A stretch of 64,000 nucleotides of DNA from Haloarcula japonica DSM 6131. GTDB taxonomy: Archaea > Halobacteriota > Halobacteria > Halobacteriales > Haloarculaceae. The notes below the pieces were generated by a model, which saw only the letters and a program-made list of their open reading frames with translations, made no database searches and had not been told where the DNA came from. Location: positions 315,199-379,198 of the forward strand of contig NZ_AOLY01000037.1 in assembly GCF_000336635.1 (NCBI RefSeq), in the 5' to 3' direction. Positions 25,732 to 33,772 of the stretch are shown here, piece after piece (position 1 is the first letter of the stretch; every line of letters starts with the position of its first letter). The translations under genes and the position numbers were made by a program.

Positions 25732-26730
25732 ATGACAGCGCGGGACGTGTATCTCCCGGTCGCGGCACAGCCGTCGGTCGATACGCTGGTCGAGATGAGC
25801 CAGCAGGCCGAGGACAGTGGCTACGACCGGGTCTGGCTCCCGGAGACGTGGGGGCGAGACGCGGTGACGACCCTGACTAGCATCGCCGAGCACACGTCGA
25901 CGGTCGGTCTCGGCTCCTCGATTCTGAACGTGTACTCGCGGTCGCCGGCGCTGCTCGGCCAGACCGCGGCGACGCTGCAGGAGGTCTCGGACGGCCGCTT
26001 CCGCGCCGGTGTCGGACCCTCCGGGCCTATCGTCATCGAGGGCTGGCACGGCCGTGATTTCGAGAATCCGCTCAAATACACGCGGGAGACCGTCGATATC
26101 ATGAAACTGGTGCTCTCCGGGGAGACCGTCGACTACGACGGAGACGTCTTTTCGCTGTCCGGGTTCCGACTACGCTGTGAACCGCCCGAACCCGTGCCAC
26201 CCGTGGACGCCGGCGGCCTCGGCCCGAAGTCGGTCGAGCTCGCCGGTCGCTTCGCCGACGGCTGGCACGCGCTGATGCTGACCGCCGACGGCCTCCGGGA
26301 TCGACTGGAAGACTTCGAGCACGGCGCGGACCTCGGCGACCGCGACCGCGCCGACCAGCGGGTGACGCTGTCGCTGACGTGCTGTGCGATGGACGACCGG
26401 GCGCAGGCCCGCGAACTGGCCCGCCAGCACGTGGCGTTCTACATCGGCGGGATGGGGACGTTCTACCGCGACGCGCTGGCCCGCCAAGGGTACGAGGACA
26501 CCGCCTACGAGATCGCAGAGCAGTGGGGGTCGGGCGACAAAGCGGCCGCCGTCGACGCGATCAGTGACGAGCTACTGGACAGCATTGCCGTCGCCGGTAC
26601 GCCCGAGGAATGTCGCGACCACATCGCACAGTTCGAGGACATCGATGGCGTGGACGCGATCAACATCTCGTTCCCCCGCGCCGCCGAACCGGACACTATC
26701 GACACGACCATCGACGTGTTAGCGCCCTGA
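25732..26730 (+). CDS. F420-dependent LLM-class oxidoreductase
   Basis: A 332-residue TIM-barrel enzyme like archaeal F420-dependent dehydrogenases, of the NP1902A-like group. Signatures seen: GYDRVWLPETWGRDAVTTLTSIAEHT near 30-55, GLGSSILNVYSRSPALLGQTAATLQEVSDGRFRAGVG, and GGLGPKSVELAGRFADGW near 160. The C-terminus AINISFPRAAEPDTIDTTID is family-like. It likely transfers hydride to or from F420 on a small alcohol, aldehyde or reducing substrate; the substrate is unknown. The ATG at 25732 follows an unrelated upstream open frame. Confidence 0.9.
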   Translation: MTARDVYLPVAAQPSVDTLVEMSQQAEDSGYDRVWLPETWGRDAVTTLTSIAEHTSTVGLGSSILNVYSRSPALLGQTAATLQEVSDGRFRAGVGPSGPIVIEGWHGRDFENPLKYTRETVDIMKLVLSGETVDYDGDVFSLSGFRLRCEPPEPVPPVDAGGLGPKSVELAGRFADGWHALMLTADGLRDRLEDFEHGADLGDRDRADQRVTLSLTCCAMDDRAQARELARQHVAFYIGGMGTFYRDALARQGYEDTAYEIAEQWGSGDKAAAVDAISDELLDSIAVAGTPEECRDHIAQFEDIDGVDAINISFPRAAEPDTIDTTIDVLAP

Positions 26731-26745
26731 GTCGGGGAGTCGTTT

Positions 26746-27438
26746 TCAGTCGGTATCTACTGGCTCGATGTCGTCACGTCGGCCGTCGAGCACGTCGAAG
26801 CGCTCGCCCCGGCGCTGTTCCAGCCAGCGCAGCAGTCGTTCGGCCCAGCGGAGCTTCCGGCGCTTCTCGGCGGTCACGGACGGGTCCTCGAAGTCCCAGC
26901 CGGGGAACACAAGCGAGCCAGCGCCGAAGTGGTCTGCGAGGAACGCGGCGCGGTCACCGTCGGTGAAGCCGCCGTAGTTGTGGGCCGGCGGGGCAGGGGC
27001 CGCCTGTGTCGTCGGCACGACGAACTCGGTGTCGTAGGTCGGAATATGTGTCTCCAGTTTGGGGATGTTGTCGCCGTGAGCGTGAGCGACGACCGGCGTC
27101 CCAGCAGCTGTCAGTTCCCGCCCAGTGTCGGCGTTCTTGTCCAGGTCCGTTACCATGCAGTCGACGGCGACACCTTCCGTCTGGAGGCGGTCGGCGGCCG
27201 TGGACGCCGCGAAGACCACGTCAGCATCGGCTGCCCGGTCGGCCTCGGCTTCTAGCGACGGGCCGGCCCCGGCGATAGCGACCGTTGCACCGTCGAGGCC
27301 GAGGCTCGTCGGGTCGTACGTGCTGTCGTCGCCGAGCAGGTCACCGAACCGGTCGCGGGCGCGTTCATCGCCATCACGGGGGTAGCCGAAGTCGTCGAGG
27401 ATATCCTCGTACACTGGTTCCCAGGTGTGAAATTCCAT
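26746..27438 (-). CDS. mptE: archaeal 6-hydroxymethyl-7,8-dihydropterin pyrophosphokinase
   Basis: A 230-residue DUF115 protein of the MptE type, which makes the pterin diphosphate for folate or methanopterin. Typical elements are the N-terminal WEPVYEDILDDFGYP, VAIAGAGPSLEAEAD near residue 52, VDCMVTDLDKN near 92, VVAHAHGDNIPKL near 115, and VFPGWDFEDPS near 180, followed by a basic helix (AEKRRKLRWAERLLRWLEQRR). It is unrelated to bacterial FolK. The DHPS gene is 2.4 kb away. The product length fits the family. Confidence 0.93.
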   Translation of the reverse strand: MEFHTWEPVYEDILDDFGYPRDGDERARDRFGDLLGDDSTYDPTSLGLDGATVAIAGAGPSLEAEADRAADADVVFAASTAADRLQTEGVAVDCMVTDLDKNADTGRELTAAGTPVVAHAHGDNIPKLETHIPTYDTEFVVPTTQAAPAPPAHNYGGFTDGDRAAFLADHFGAGSLVFPGWDFEDPSVTAEKRRKLRWAERLLRWLEQRRGERFDVLDGRRDDIEPVDTD

Positions 27439-27567
27439 CTGTTGTCAGGCACCACGGAGTGGACGTGCTTCTGTCTTGTTCACCAGATCAGTCACACCGC
27501 TTCCACACTACCAACACTCCACAGCGTAGCCGTCGCTACCGAATTCGTGTTCAGATAAACCGAGTTG

Positions 27568-27615
27568 AGCCGAAATGGCACGTCCGTGTACCCCTACCCG
27601 GGTGCCCTTTCGGCT
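27568..27615. promoter_or_regulatory. 14-base near-perfect hairpin
   Basis: AGCCGAAATGGCAC (27568-27581) can pair with GTGCCCTTTCGGCT (27602-27615), 13 of 14 positions matching, around a 20-base loop. T- and C-rich DNA follows. It could be a terminator from the minus strand side, an operator, or part of a structured transcript. Confidence 0.5.
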
Positions 27616-27692
27616 TTCACCCCTTTCTTTCGAGGCCTCCGGTATAAGTTTTCTCTTACTGCTAGCCCCGGTGACGGGTCACACAGGCAGTG

Positions 27693-27806
27693 ATGGCCGC
27701 TGTGCCTGCTTCCCTCGACGACTCCCTGACTGCAACAGTCAGCGGGACAGCGAACTACAGCAGTCCGTACGAGATGACCTGTTACGCTGGATACACGAGT
27801 CAGTAG
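27693..27806 (+). CDS. possible 37-residue small protein
   Basis: An ATG-to-TAG frame with an acidic N-terminal half (MAAVPASLDDSLT) and a Tyr-rich tail. A TATA-like GGTATAAG is 45-52 bases upstream, which would give a leader of about 20 bases. There is no recognisable domain and the length is well within chance, so this is only a candidate. Confidence 0.2.
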   Translation: MAAVPASLDDSLTATVSGTANYSSPYEMTCYAGYTSQ

Positions 27807-27848
27807 TCCACGACAGTCTCAAGGCAGGGAAGCACTTACCGAAGCCAA

Positions 27849-29309
27849 ATGGTTCCGGAGCTGTCAGTGAACGCGCAAGACGGTGCAGTTCCGGACTCGC
27901 TGGTGGTCGTCTCGAACCGAGAACCGTACAGCCACGAGCGGGACGACGACGGCAAGATACGGGTCCAGTCCGCGGCGGGTGGGCTGACGAGCGCACTCGA
28001 CCCGGTGATGCAGTCGCGGGGCGGTACCTGGGTCGCCTGGGGCAGCGGCGACGCCGATATGGCCGTTGCCGAGGAGGGCATGATCGAAGTCCCGCCGTCT
28101 GCCCCCACATACGACCTGAAACGCGTTCCCCTCTCGGACGCGGCAGTTCAGGGCTACTACTACGGCTACGCCAACCAGGTACTCTGGCCGCTCTGCCACG
28201 AAGACACGGGCCGAATGTGGGCCGAGCCCGCTTACTGGGACCAGTACCGCGCCGTCAACGAGCAGTTCGCCGAGGCCGTCGATACAGTCGCCGACGCGGG
28301 CCAGCCGGTCTGGTTTCAGGACTACCACCTGGCGCTGGCTCCCAGAGCGGTCCGGGAACGGCGGCCGGATGCGACGCTGTTGCAGTTCTGGCACATCCCT
28401 TGGCCCGCACCATCGGTGTTTCGGCACTGCCCTCACAGCGACGTGCTTCTCGACGGATTGCTGGCCTGTGACGTGATCGGCTTTCACACAGCGGCGTACG
28501 CAGAGCAGTTCCTGCACTGCGTCGACCGTGCGTTCCCCGCGGCGACCATCGACACGGACAGCGGGACAGTCGTCCGCGGCGGCGACAGGACACGGGTCGT
28601 CGCGAACCCGCTAGGTATCGACGTCGAAGCGGTTCGGGACCGAGCACGGACCGCTGACGTGGCCAGTATCCGGGATACCGTGCTGGGCGGCAGCCGCTCG
28701 GACCCGTCGATTCGACTCGCGCTCGGCGTCGAGCGACTCGACTACTCGAAGGGCATCCCCGAACGGATTGAGGCGCTGGCGCACCTCTGGGAGCGCCGGC
28801 CCGACCTCCGCGGAGCATTCACGTACGTTCAGAAGGCGAGCCGAACGCGGGAGGGGATCGCCGCCTACCGCCGGTACCGGGCGGACGTCGTCGACGCCAT
28901 TGAACGCGTCAATGACCGCTTCGGAACCGGTGACTGGCAACCCATCGTCTACACCGAGGCCAACCTCGACAACGAGACGCTCGCCGGCCTGTACCGGGCC
29001 GCCGATGTTGCAGTGGTGACGCCACACCGCGACGGGATGAACCTCGTCGCCCACGAGTACCCGGCGGCCTGTGTCGACGGCGATGGTTCGCTCGTACTGA
29101 GCGAACTGGCCGGCGCGGCGACACATCTCGACGGCACGCTAACGGTCAATCCGCACGACATCAACGCGATTGCTGATGCCATCGAGCGGGCACTGGAACT
29201 GGGCGAAGCGGAAACAAGTGACCGGCTGACGCGCCTAAAGCACAGTGTCGAGGCGCTCGACAGTTCGCAGTGGGTCGCCAGGCAGTTCAGCGCCGGACAG
29301 TCGCTGTAA
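27849..29309 (+). CDS. otsA: trehalose-6-phosphate synthase (GT20)
   Basis: A 486-residue GT20 enzyme, UDP- or other NDP-glucose plus glucose-6-phosphate to trehalose-6-phosphate. Trehalose is an osmolyte in some haloarchaea. Sites: LVVVSNREPY near residue 20 (glucose-6-phosphate Arg), GGLTSAL near 46, YYYGYANQVLWPL near 99, FQDYHLAL near 156, WHIPWPAPSVFR near 182, ERLDYSKGIPERI near 298 with the phosphate-binding Arg and Lys, and GMNLVAHEY near 397 with the nucleotide-binding Glu. OtsB phosphatase is not encoded in the window. The ATG at 27849 is the first in this frame after the intergenic region. Confidence 0.93.
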   Translation: MVPELSVNAQDGAVPDSLVVVSNREPYSHERDDDGKIRVQSAAGGLTSALDPVMQSRGGTWVAWGSGDADMAVAEEGMIEVPPSAPTYDLKRVPLSDAAVQGYYYGYANQVLWPLCHEDTGRMWAEPAYWDQYRAVNEQFAEAVDTVADAGQPVWFQDYHLALAPRAVRERRPDATLLQFWHIPWPAPSVFRHCPHSDVLLDGLLACDVIGFHTAAYAEQFLHCVDRAFPAATIDTDSGTVVRGGDRTRVVANPLGIDVEAVRDRARTADVASIRDTVLGGSRSDPSIRLALGVERLDYSKGIPERIEALAHLWERRPDLRGAFTYVQKASRTREGIAAYRRYRADVVDAIERVNDRFGTGDWQPIVYTEANLDNETLAGLYRAADVAVVTPHRDGMNLVAHEYPAACVDGDGSLVLSELAGAATHLDGTLTVNPHDINAIADAIERALELGEAETSDRLTRLKHSVEALDSSQWVARQFSAGQSL

Positions 29310-29331
29310 TCTTTGCCGTCGGTTGTCGGCA

Positions 29332-30177
29332 CTACGCGTTCGACAGCCAGTCCGGTTCCGTGACGGTGGTGTCATCGACTTGCGAAACGGAGAGCGACAG
29401 CGTCACCGTCACCGGCTGGCCGTCCCGTTCGGTCGTCACCCGGTACTGGAACGACCGGACGACGCCGTCCTCGTCAACGAGGACCGTTGCACTGGCCGAG
29501 TCCGTCGTCCCGTTGGCCGAGACGTTCGTCGAGACGGCGTCGTCGGCCGCGAACCCGGTAACGTTGCTCCCGGTGGCTTTGAACTGCGAGACGCTGTCAC
29601 CGTCGGCCATCTCGGTACCGGCGTAGGTCCAGTTGATAGCCGATCCGAGCGACTGGAGCAACGAGCGGTCGATGACGCTACTCTCGTTGACGGGCTGGAC
29701 CTGCCCGTCGTACGGCGGTGTCGCGGAGCGGTAGTCCGTCATCTCCTGCTCACCGCGGACGAGGACTCGACGCTCTGCGGTGGTTCCGTCGGCGGTGTAG
29801 GTCGTCGTCTCCAGCGTGTCGCCGCTAGCCTGAACCAGTTCACCCTGCGCCAGCGACCGGTCGCTCTGACGGTCGATAGCAACGGTCCGGTTGATGAACA
29901 CAGAGCGGTTCTGGCCGTCCCGGACCGTCGAGAGCTGGAATGACAGCGAAGTCGTGAACGACGAGTTCGACAGCGTCTCGAAGTGTCCGCGTTCGATGGC
30001 CCCCGCGTCGAAGCCAGACGATCCGGGTGCAGGGCCGTTGGCGTCAGCCGAGGTCGCTGCTACTTCGGTGCCTGTGCCGTCTGTGCCCGTCCCAGAGCCG
30101 AGCAGCCCGCTACAGCCGGCGGACGCTGTCAGTAACACCACGAGTGCAAGCGAGAGGTGGCGGCGTTCGAGTAACAT
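29332..30177 (-). CDS. haloarchaeal lipoprotein of unknown function
   Basis: A 281-residue secreted protein with a lipobox (LTASAGC, cysteine at residue 22) after a hydrophobic signal. The mature part is Ser/Thr/Asp-rich, of beta-rich character, with FETLSNSSFTTSLSFQLSTVRDGQNRSVFINRTVAID and a final MADGDSVSQFKATGSN region, resembling a family of haloarchaeal lipoproteins that look like LolA/outer-lipid carriers. That resemblance is an inference. It is convergent with otsA. Confidence 0.82.
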   Translation of the reverse strand: MLLERRHLSLALVVLLTASAGCSGLLGSGTGTDGTGTEVAATSADANGPAPGSSGFDAGAIERGHFETLSNSSFTTSLSFQLSTVRDGQNRSVFINRTVAIDRQSDRSLAQGELVQASGDTLETTTYTADGTTAERRVLVRGEQEMTDYRSATPPYDGQVQPVNESSVIDRSLLQSLGSAINWTYAGTEMADGDSVSQFKATGSNVTGFAADDAVSTNVSANGTTDSASATVLVDEDGVVRSFQYRVTTERDGQPVTVTLSLSVSQVDDTTVTEPDWLSNA

Positions 30178-30378
30178 ACCGGAGCCACTGTAGCAGTGGC
30201 TTAGTTCGTTATGGCCGTTCGACTGTCAGGTTTCGGCCGGCTGCACGTCACAACCGGACTCGATGGCCGCCCCGTCACCAGCGCGAAACTGCGGTGATGC
30301 CGTTCCCGTCCGACCAGCGTCAGACGTCCGTCATGCACGTCATGAGGGTTTAATACGAACGAAACCGCTATAGCAACC

Positions 30379-31479
30379 GTGCCTCTCGGCTCCGACCCGC
30401 TGTCCGAACTCGACATTCCCGACGGGACGACTGTCGAGGAACACGATCTGGTGACCGACGGTGACGTCATCGTCGGCGGCCAGTCCACCGTGGAGTTCGG
30501 CGTGCGCGGGCGGACGGTCATCGCCGACGAGCGGGTCCGCTTTGGCGGCCACATCGAAGCCGAAGGTGACTGTCGGCTGGACATGTGGTGTGACGTCGCG
30601 GACAACGTGCTAGTCGGCGAGGACGCCTACATCGGCGAACGGGTACATATCGGCGGCGAACTCCGTGTCGCGGGCGATCTGGATATCGGCGACGACGTGG
30701 ACATCGAGAACGGGTTCGAGGCAAACGGCTGGATCGTCATCCGCAATCCGATGCCGACCATCGTCTTCCTGTTCGTCTACCTCTCACAACTCCTCCGAAT
30801 CGGCGAGGAAGACGCGGCCGAGGAGGTAATCGACGAGATGCTAGACGACGGAAGTGACGAACACGACCCGGTTCTGATTCCACGCGGTGCGAGCGTCTCG
30901 GACGACGCCTGGCGCGTTTCGACGCCGGCGACGGTCGGCGACGACTGCCGGCTCCACGGCAACATCCGCGCGAAGTCCCTCGAAGTCGGCCGCGACACGG
31001 TCGTCTTCGGGAGTCTCCGCGCGAAAGACGATATCGTGGTCGGCCGGGGCACGGAGATCAAAGGGGACGTAACGACCCGCAGCGGCACCGTCCGGGTCGG
31101 CCCGGGAGCGAAGGTCTGGGGCGACATCTCGGGGACGACCGTCGAACTCCACGAGAACGCGACGGTCGACGGGACGATCCGGGCTAGCGAGGAGATGCAG
31201 ATGCACACCGAGACCGTGCTAGACCGGCCGGACGAATCCGCTGCGGCGATGGCGGAGATGGCCGAATCGCTCGAAGCTGACACTGACACTACGGAGCCAG
31301 CCACCGAACGGAGCGATTCCACCGATACAGAGCCGCCAGTTGATACAGCAGCCGACGACAGCCCTGCCACTGCGGATAGTGCGGCAGCCGACAGCGGCGA
31401 CGGGGACGGAGCAACAACTGGCAGTGATACTTCGGAAGACGATCCCGACGTCGAAGAGGCGGCGGAGTCTGCAGAGTAA
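30379..31479 (+). CDS. bactofilin-like polymer-forming protein
   Basis: A 366-residue protein with a right-handed beta-helix of short repeats (VIVGGQSTVEFGVRGRTVIADERVRFGGHIEAEGDCRL, DVADNVLVGEDAYIGERVHIGGELRVAGDLDIGDDVDIENG, and a second group KSLEVGRDTVVFGSLRAKDDIVVGRGTEIKGDVTTRSG). Between them is a hydrophobic segment IVFLFVYLSQLL near 128-138, unusual in bactofilins. The last 80 residues are a disordered Asp/Thr/Ala tail. It starts with GTG; a TATA-like TTTAATAC is about 25-30 bases upstream, so the transcript may be leaderless. It may build a filament or a surface scaffold. Confidence 0.82.
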   Translation: MPLGSDPLSELDIPDGTTVEEHDLVTDGDVIVGGQSTVEFGVRGRTVIADERVRFGGHIEAEGDCRLDMWCDVADNVLVGEDAYIGERVHIGGELRVAGDLDIGDDVDIENGFEANGWIVIRNPMPTIVFLFVYLSQLLRIGEEDAAEEVIDEMLDDGSDEHDPVLIPRGASVSDDAWRVSTPATVGDDCRLHGNIRAKSLEVGRDTVVFGSLRAKDDIVVGRGTEIKGDVTTRSGTVRVGPGAKVWGDISGTTVELHENATVDGTIRASEEMQMHTETVLDRPDESAAAMAEMAESLEADTDTTEPATERSDSTDTEPPVDTAADDSPATADSAAADSGDGDGATTGSDTSEDDPDVEEAAESAE

Positions 31480-31519
31480 GCGCTCGGCCGCTATTTTGCG
31501 TAGCGAAACGCCACAACGC

Positions 31520-32599
31520 TCAGTTCTCAGTCGCGTCACTCACAGCCGCCGGCGGTGAAACTCCGTGCCCCGGCCCGTCGATATCGATACGCGGGCTGAA
31601 CGACATCGACGGCGGCGTTTCCTCGAGCAGCAGGTGGCCATCCAGATCGACGTGGTCGAAGGCACCGAGCCCAGCGGCAAGATGGGCGCTCGTCGCGATC
31701 CCGGTTGTACCTTCGAGCATACAGCCGAGCATACAGTCGAGCGAGGCGGCCTCGGCGATGGCTGCAATCCTTGCCGCCCCAAGGAGCCCCGACTTCCCGA
31801 GTTTGACGTTGATCACGTCGGCAGCCCCGTCGCGAACCACGGCTGTTGCATCCGCCGGCGTGAACACGGCCTCGTCCGCGGCGACGGGAACCGGAAGTCT
31901 GTCGCGGGTCCTCGCAAGACCGCGGATATCGTCCTTCGGCGTCGGCTGTTCGACTAGTGCGAGGTCGACCCCGGCCGCGGTCACCTCGTCGACAAACTGC
32001 TCTGTAGCCTTCGGCGTCCAACCCTGATTCGCATCCACCGTAATCGTCGCGTCGGGCGCAGCGTCCGCAACGGCGACCGTCCGGGCTACGTCATCATCGA
32101 TGGCCCCGCCGGTCTTGACCTTGATGTGGTCGAAGCCAGCAGCCGCGGCGCGCCTGGCTCGTTCGGTTGCCGCGTCAGGCGAGACTATCGGAACGGTGAT
32201 GTCGGTGGTAACCGCGGTCGGCGCGCCACCGAACAGCTCCGAGAGCGGGATGCCACGGTCGCGACAGTAGGCGTCGAGGAGGGCTGTCTCGACAGCGAAC
32301 AATGCCGAAACCGCTCCGGGCACTGCGGCCCGCACCTCATCGACGAGTTCGCGGTAGTCGGCGAGAGCCGCACCCTCAAGCATCGACGTTACCGACCGAG
32401 CGGTCGCTACGGCGGCTGCCTGTGTCTCGCCGGTCACCGGCGGCAACGGGGACCCCTCCCCGTGGCCGATGACACCTGAGTCCGTCTCGACCAGAACGAC
32501 CAAGTTCCGCGCTTTCTCCCGGGTTCCGAGCGATATCTCGAACGGTTCACGGAGTTCGCGGTCGAGCGACGCGACCGAGACGCGGTCGATACGGGTCAT
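31520..32599 (-). CDS. dgcA: N-acetyl-D-glutamate racemase-like enolase superfamily enzyme (DgcA-like)
   Basis: A 359-residue enolase-superfamily protein, of the Ala-Glu epimerase-like branch. Catalytic features are KVK (HIKVKTGG, near residue 165), metal ligands TVDANQG, VEQPTPKDD and AADEAVF, and the second Lys in NVKLGKSG near 268. The pairing with a DUF1611 gene (4-base overlap) is the DgcN-DgcA arrangement for D-glutamate use, in which this enzyme epimerises N-acetyl-D-glutamate to the L form. A dipeptide epimerase role is the alternative, because the two branches are close in sequence. Confidence 0.82.
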   Translation of the reverse strand: MTRIDRVSVASLDRELREPFEISLGTREKARNLVVLVETDSGVIGHGEGSPLPPVTGETQAAAVATARSVTSMLEGAALADYRELVDEVRAAVPGAVSALFAVETALLDAYCRDRGIPLSELFGGAPTAVTTDITVPIVSPDAATERARRAAAAGFDHIKVKTGGAIDDDVARTVAVADAAPDATITVDANQGWTPKATEQFVDEVTAAGVDLALVEQPTPKDDIRGLARTRDRLPVPVAADEAVFTPADATAVVRDGAADVINVKLGKSGLLGAARIAAIAEAASLDCMLGCMLEGTTGIATSAHLAAGLGAFDHVDLDGHLLLEETPPSMSFSPRIDIDGPGHGVSPPAAVSDATEN

Positions 32600-33639
32600 A
32601 GCGCCTCCAGAACGGCTGCAAGGAGTTTCTCTGGGCCGTCATCGTCGTAGATGTTCGCCGCCGGAAGCCCTGTTCTGGCGGTTTCCGCCTCCGGGTCGCC
32701 CCAGGTGGAGAGCGCCGCGACTGTCGTCTCTGCGAGGTCAGTAATCGCGCGGCGTTCGGCCTCGACGCCGGCCACGGTGAGGTCGTCGAAATGGGAGCGG
32801 GCCTCCCGGGAGGGGTCGTCAGCCAGCACGACTGCGTCGGGGGCCGCTCCGTGGAGCAGGCCAAGCGTCACCCCGCCGTATGCGGTGTGCGTGAGGGCGG
32901 CCTGCCCTTCGACGAACACGATATCGTGGTCCGCTGCGACATCGAGCACCATGTCCTCGACGACGCCCGAAACGAAGTCGGCCGGGACCCGGTCGATGAC
33001 GACACCGCGGTCCGCGCCGACGAGGATGCCGGTCTGTCCCGTCGCAACCCAGCCGGCGTCGAGTCCGGCATCGGTCGCCGCCCGGTACAGTTCGAAAGTC
33101 GTCGTTCGTTTCCCGACGGCACAGTCGGTCCCCATCGTCAGGACGACGTCTGCGTCAGCCTCGTTCCCGCGGCCGTCACCGAGCGTCAGATCGGCTACCG
33201 ACGGCGGTTTCCGAACGTCTACGAGGTCGACGTCGTGTTTCTGGGCGTGCTTGGTCCAAGCTGGGCGCTCGCTCAAGAAGACGTGCAAGCCGGAAACAAC
33301 GTCACAGCTCCGTTCCATCGCGCGCTGGATAGCCTCGACCCAAGCTTCCGGGAGATCACCGCCGGCTGGCGCGACGCCGATGACGAGGACGGCTGCGTCC
33401 GGGGCTCGATCCAGCGCCTCGGTGACGGCTCCGACGACCGGGGTGTCGTCGGCAGCGGGCCAATCAAGGGCTGCTCCGGCGTTGGGGCTGGGACACGTCG
33501 AGTCCACGACGGCCCGCGCGTCGAACAGCTCTCCGTGCATAACGATACCGTTGGCCGTCTTCCCTTCCGGCTGTCCGAACGCTCCCTCTGCGAGTACAAC
33601 GGCAGGCGTGCCTTCGTCGTATTTTCGCCGCAAGTCCAT
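32596..33639 (-). CDS. dgcN: D-glutamate N-acetyltransferase-like protein (DgcN, DUF1611)
   Basis: A 347-residue DUF1611 protein. It has a Rossmann-like N-terminal half (VVLAEGAFGQPEGKTANGIVMHGE) and a P-loop-like half with MGTDCAVGKRTTTFELYRAATDAG near residue 170, FVEGQAALTHTAYGGVTLGLLHG near 230 and VLADDPSR. Relatives acetylate D-glutamate as the first step of its catabolism. ATG 33639 (MDLRRKY) is chosen because a 13-base palindrome and an AT-poor box upstream leave no room for a leader from ATG 33669. It is the first gene of the two-gene operon. Confidence 0.8.
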   Translation of the reverse strand: MDLRRKYDEGTPAVVLAEGAFGQPEGKTANGIVMHGELFDARAVVDSTCPSPNAGAALDWPAADDTPVVGAVTEALDRAPDAAVLVIGVAPAGGDLPEAWVEAIQRAMERSCDVVSGLHVFLSERPAWTKHAQKHDVDLVDVRKPPSVADLTLGDGRGNEADADVVLTMGTDCAVGKRTTTFELYRAATDAGLDAGWVATGQTGILVGADRGVVIDRVPADFVSGVVEDMVLDVAADHDIVFVEGQAALTHTAYGGVTLGLLHGAAPDAVVLADDPSREARSHFDDLTVAGVEAERRAITDLAETTVAALSTWGDPEAETARTGLPAANIYDDDGPEKLLAAVLEAL

Positions 33640-33647
33640 ACTGCTGT

Positions 33648-33660
33648 ACACCGTCGGTGT
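33648..33660. promoter_or_regulatory. candidate operator of dgcN-dgcA
   Basis: ACACCGTCGGTGT is a perfect inverted repeat with a single central base, 9-21 bases before the dgcN start. It lies in the 133-base gap to the divergent HTH regulator gene, so that regulator is the first candidate to bind it. Confidence 0.45.
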
Positions 33661-33772
33661 GACTGACAAACCAGAGCCTTACATGTGTGGCACCCGGTGC
33701 GAATACTGGAGGACGGCCCGTAATGAAAGTGAGAACAGACGAACGCTATCGTGTCACAGAACCTAGAGAGCG

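Larger units (their letters stand above)
27439..27848. other. intergenic region before trehalose-6-phosphate synthase
   Basis: About 410 bases with no clear gene. It contains a strong imperfect hairpin at 27568-27615, a TATA-like GGTATAAG at 27641-27648, and a 37-codon reading frame at 27693-27806 (ATG to TAG). The TATA site would make a leader of about 180 bases for the next gene if that is its promoter, or about 20 bases for the tiny frame. The region is less GC-rich than its flanks. Confidence 0.5.
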
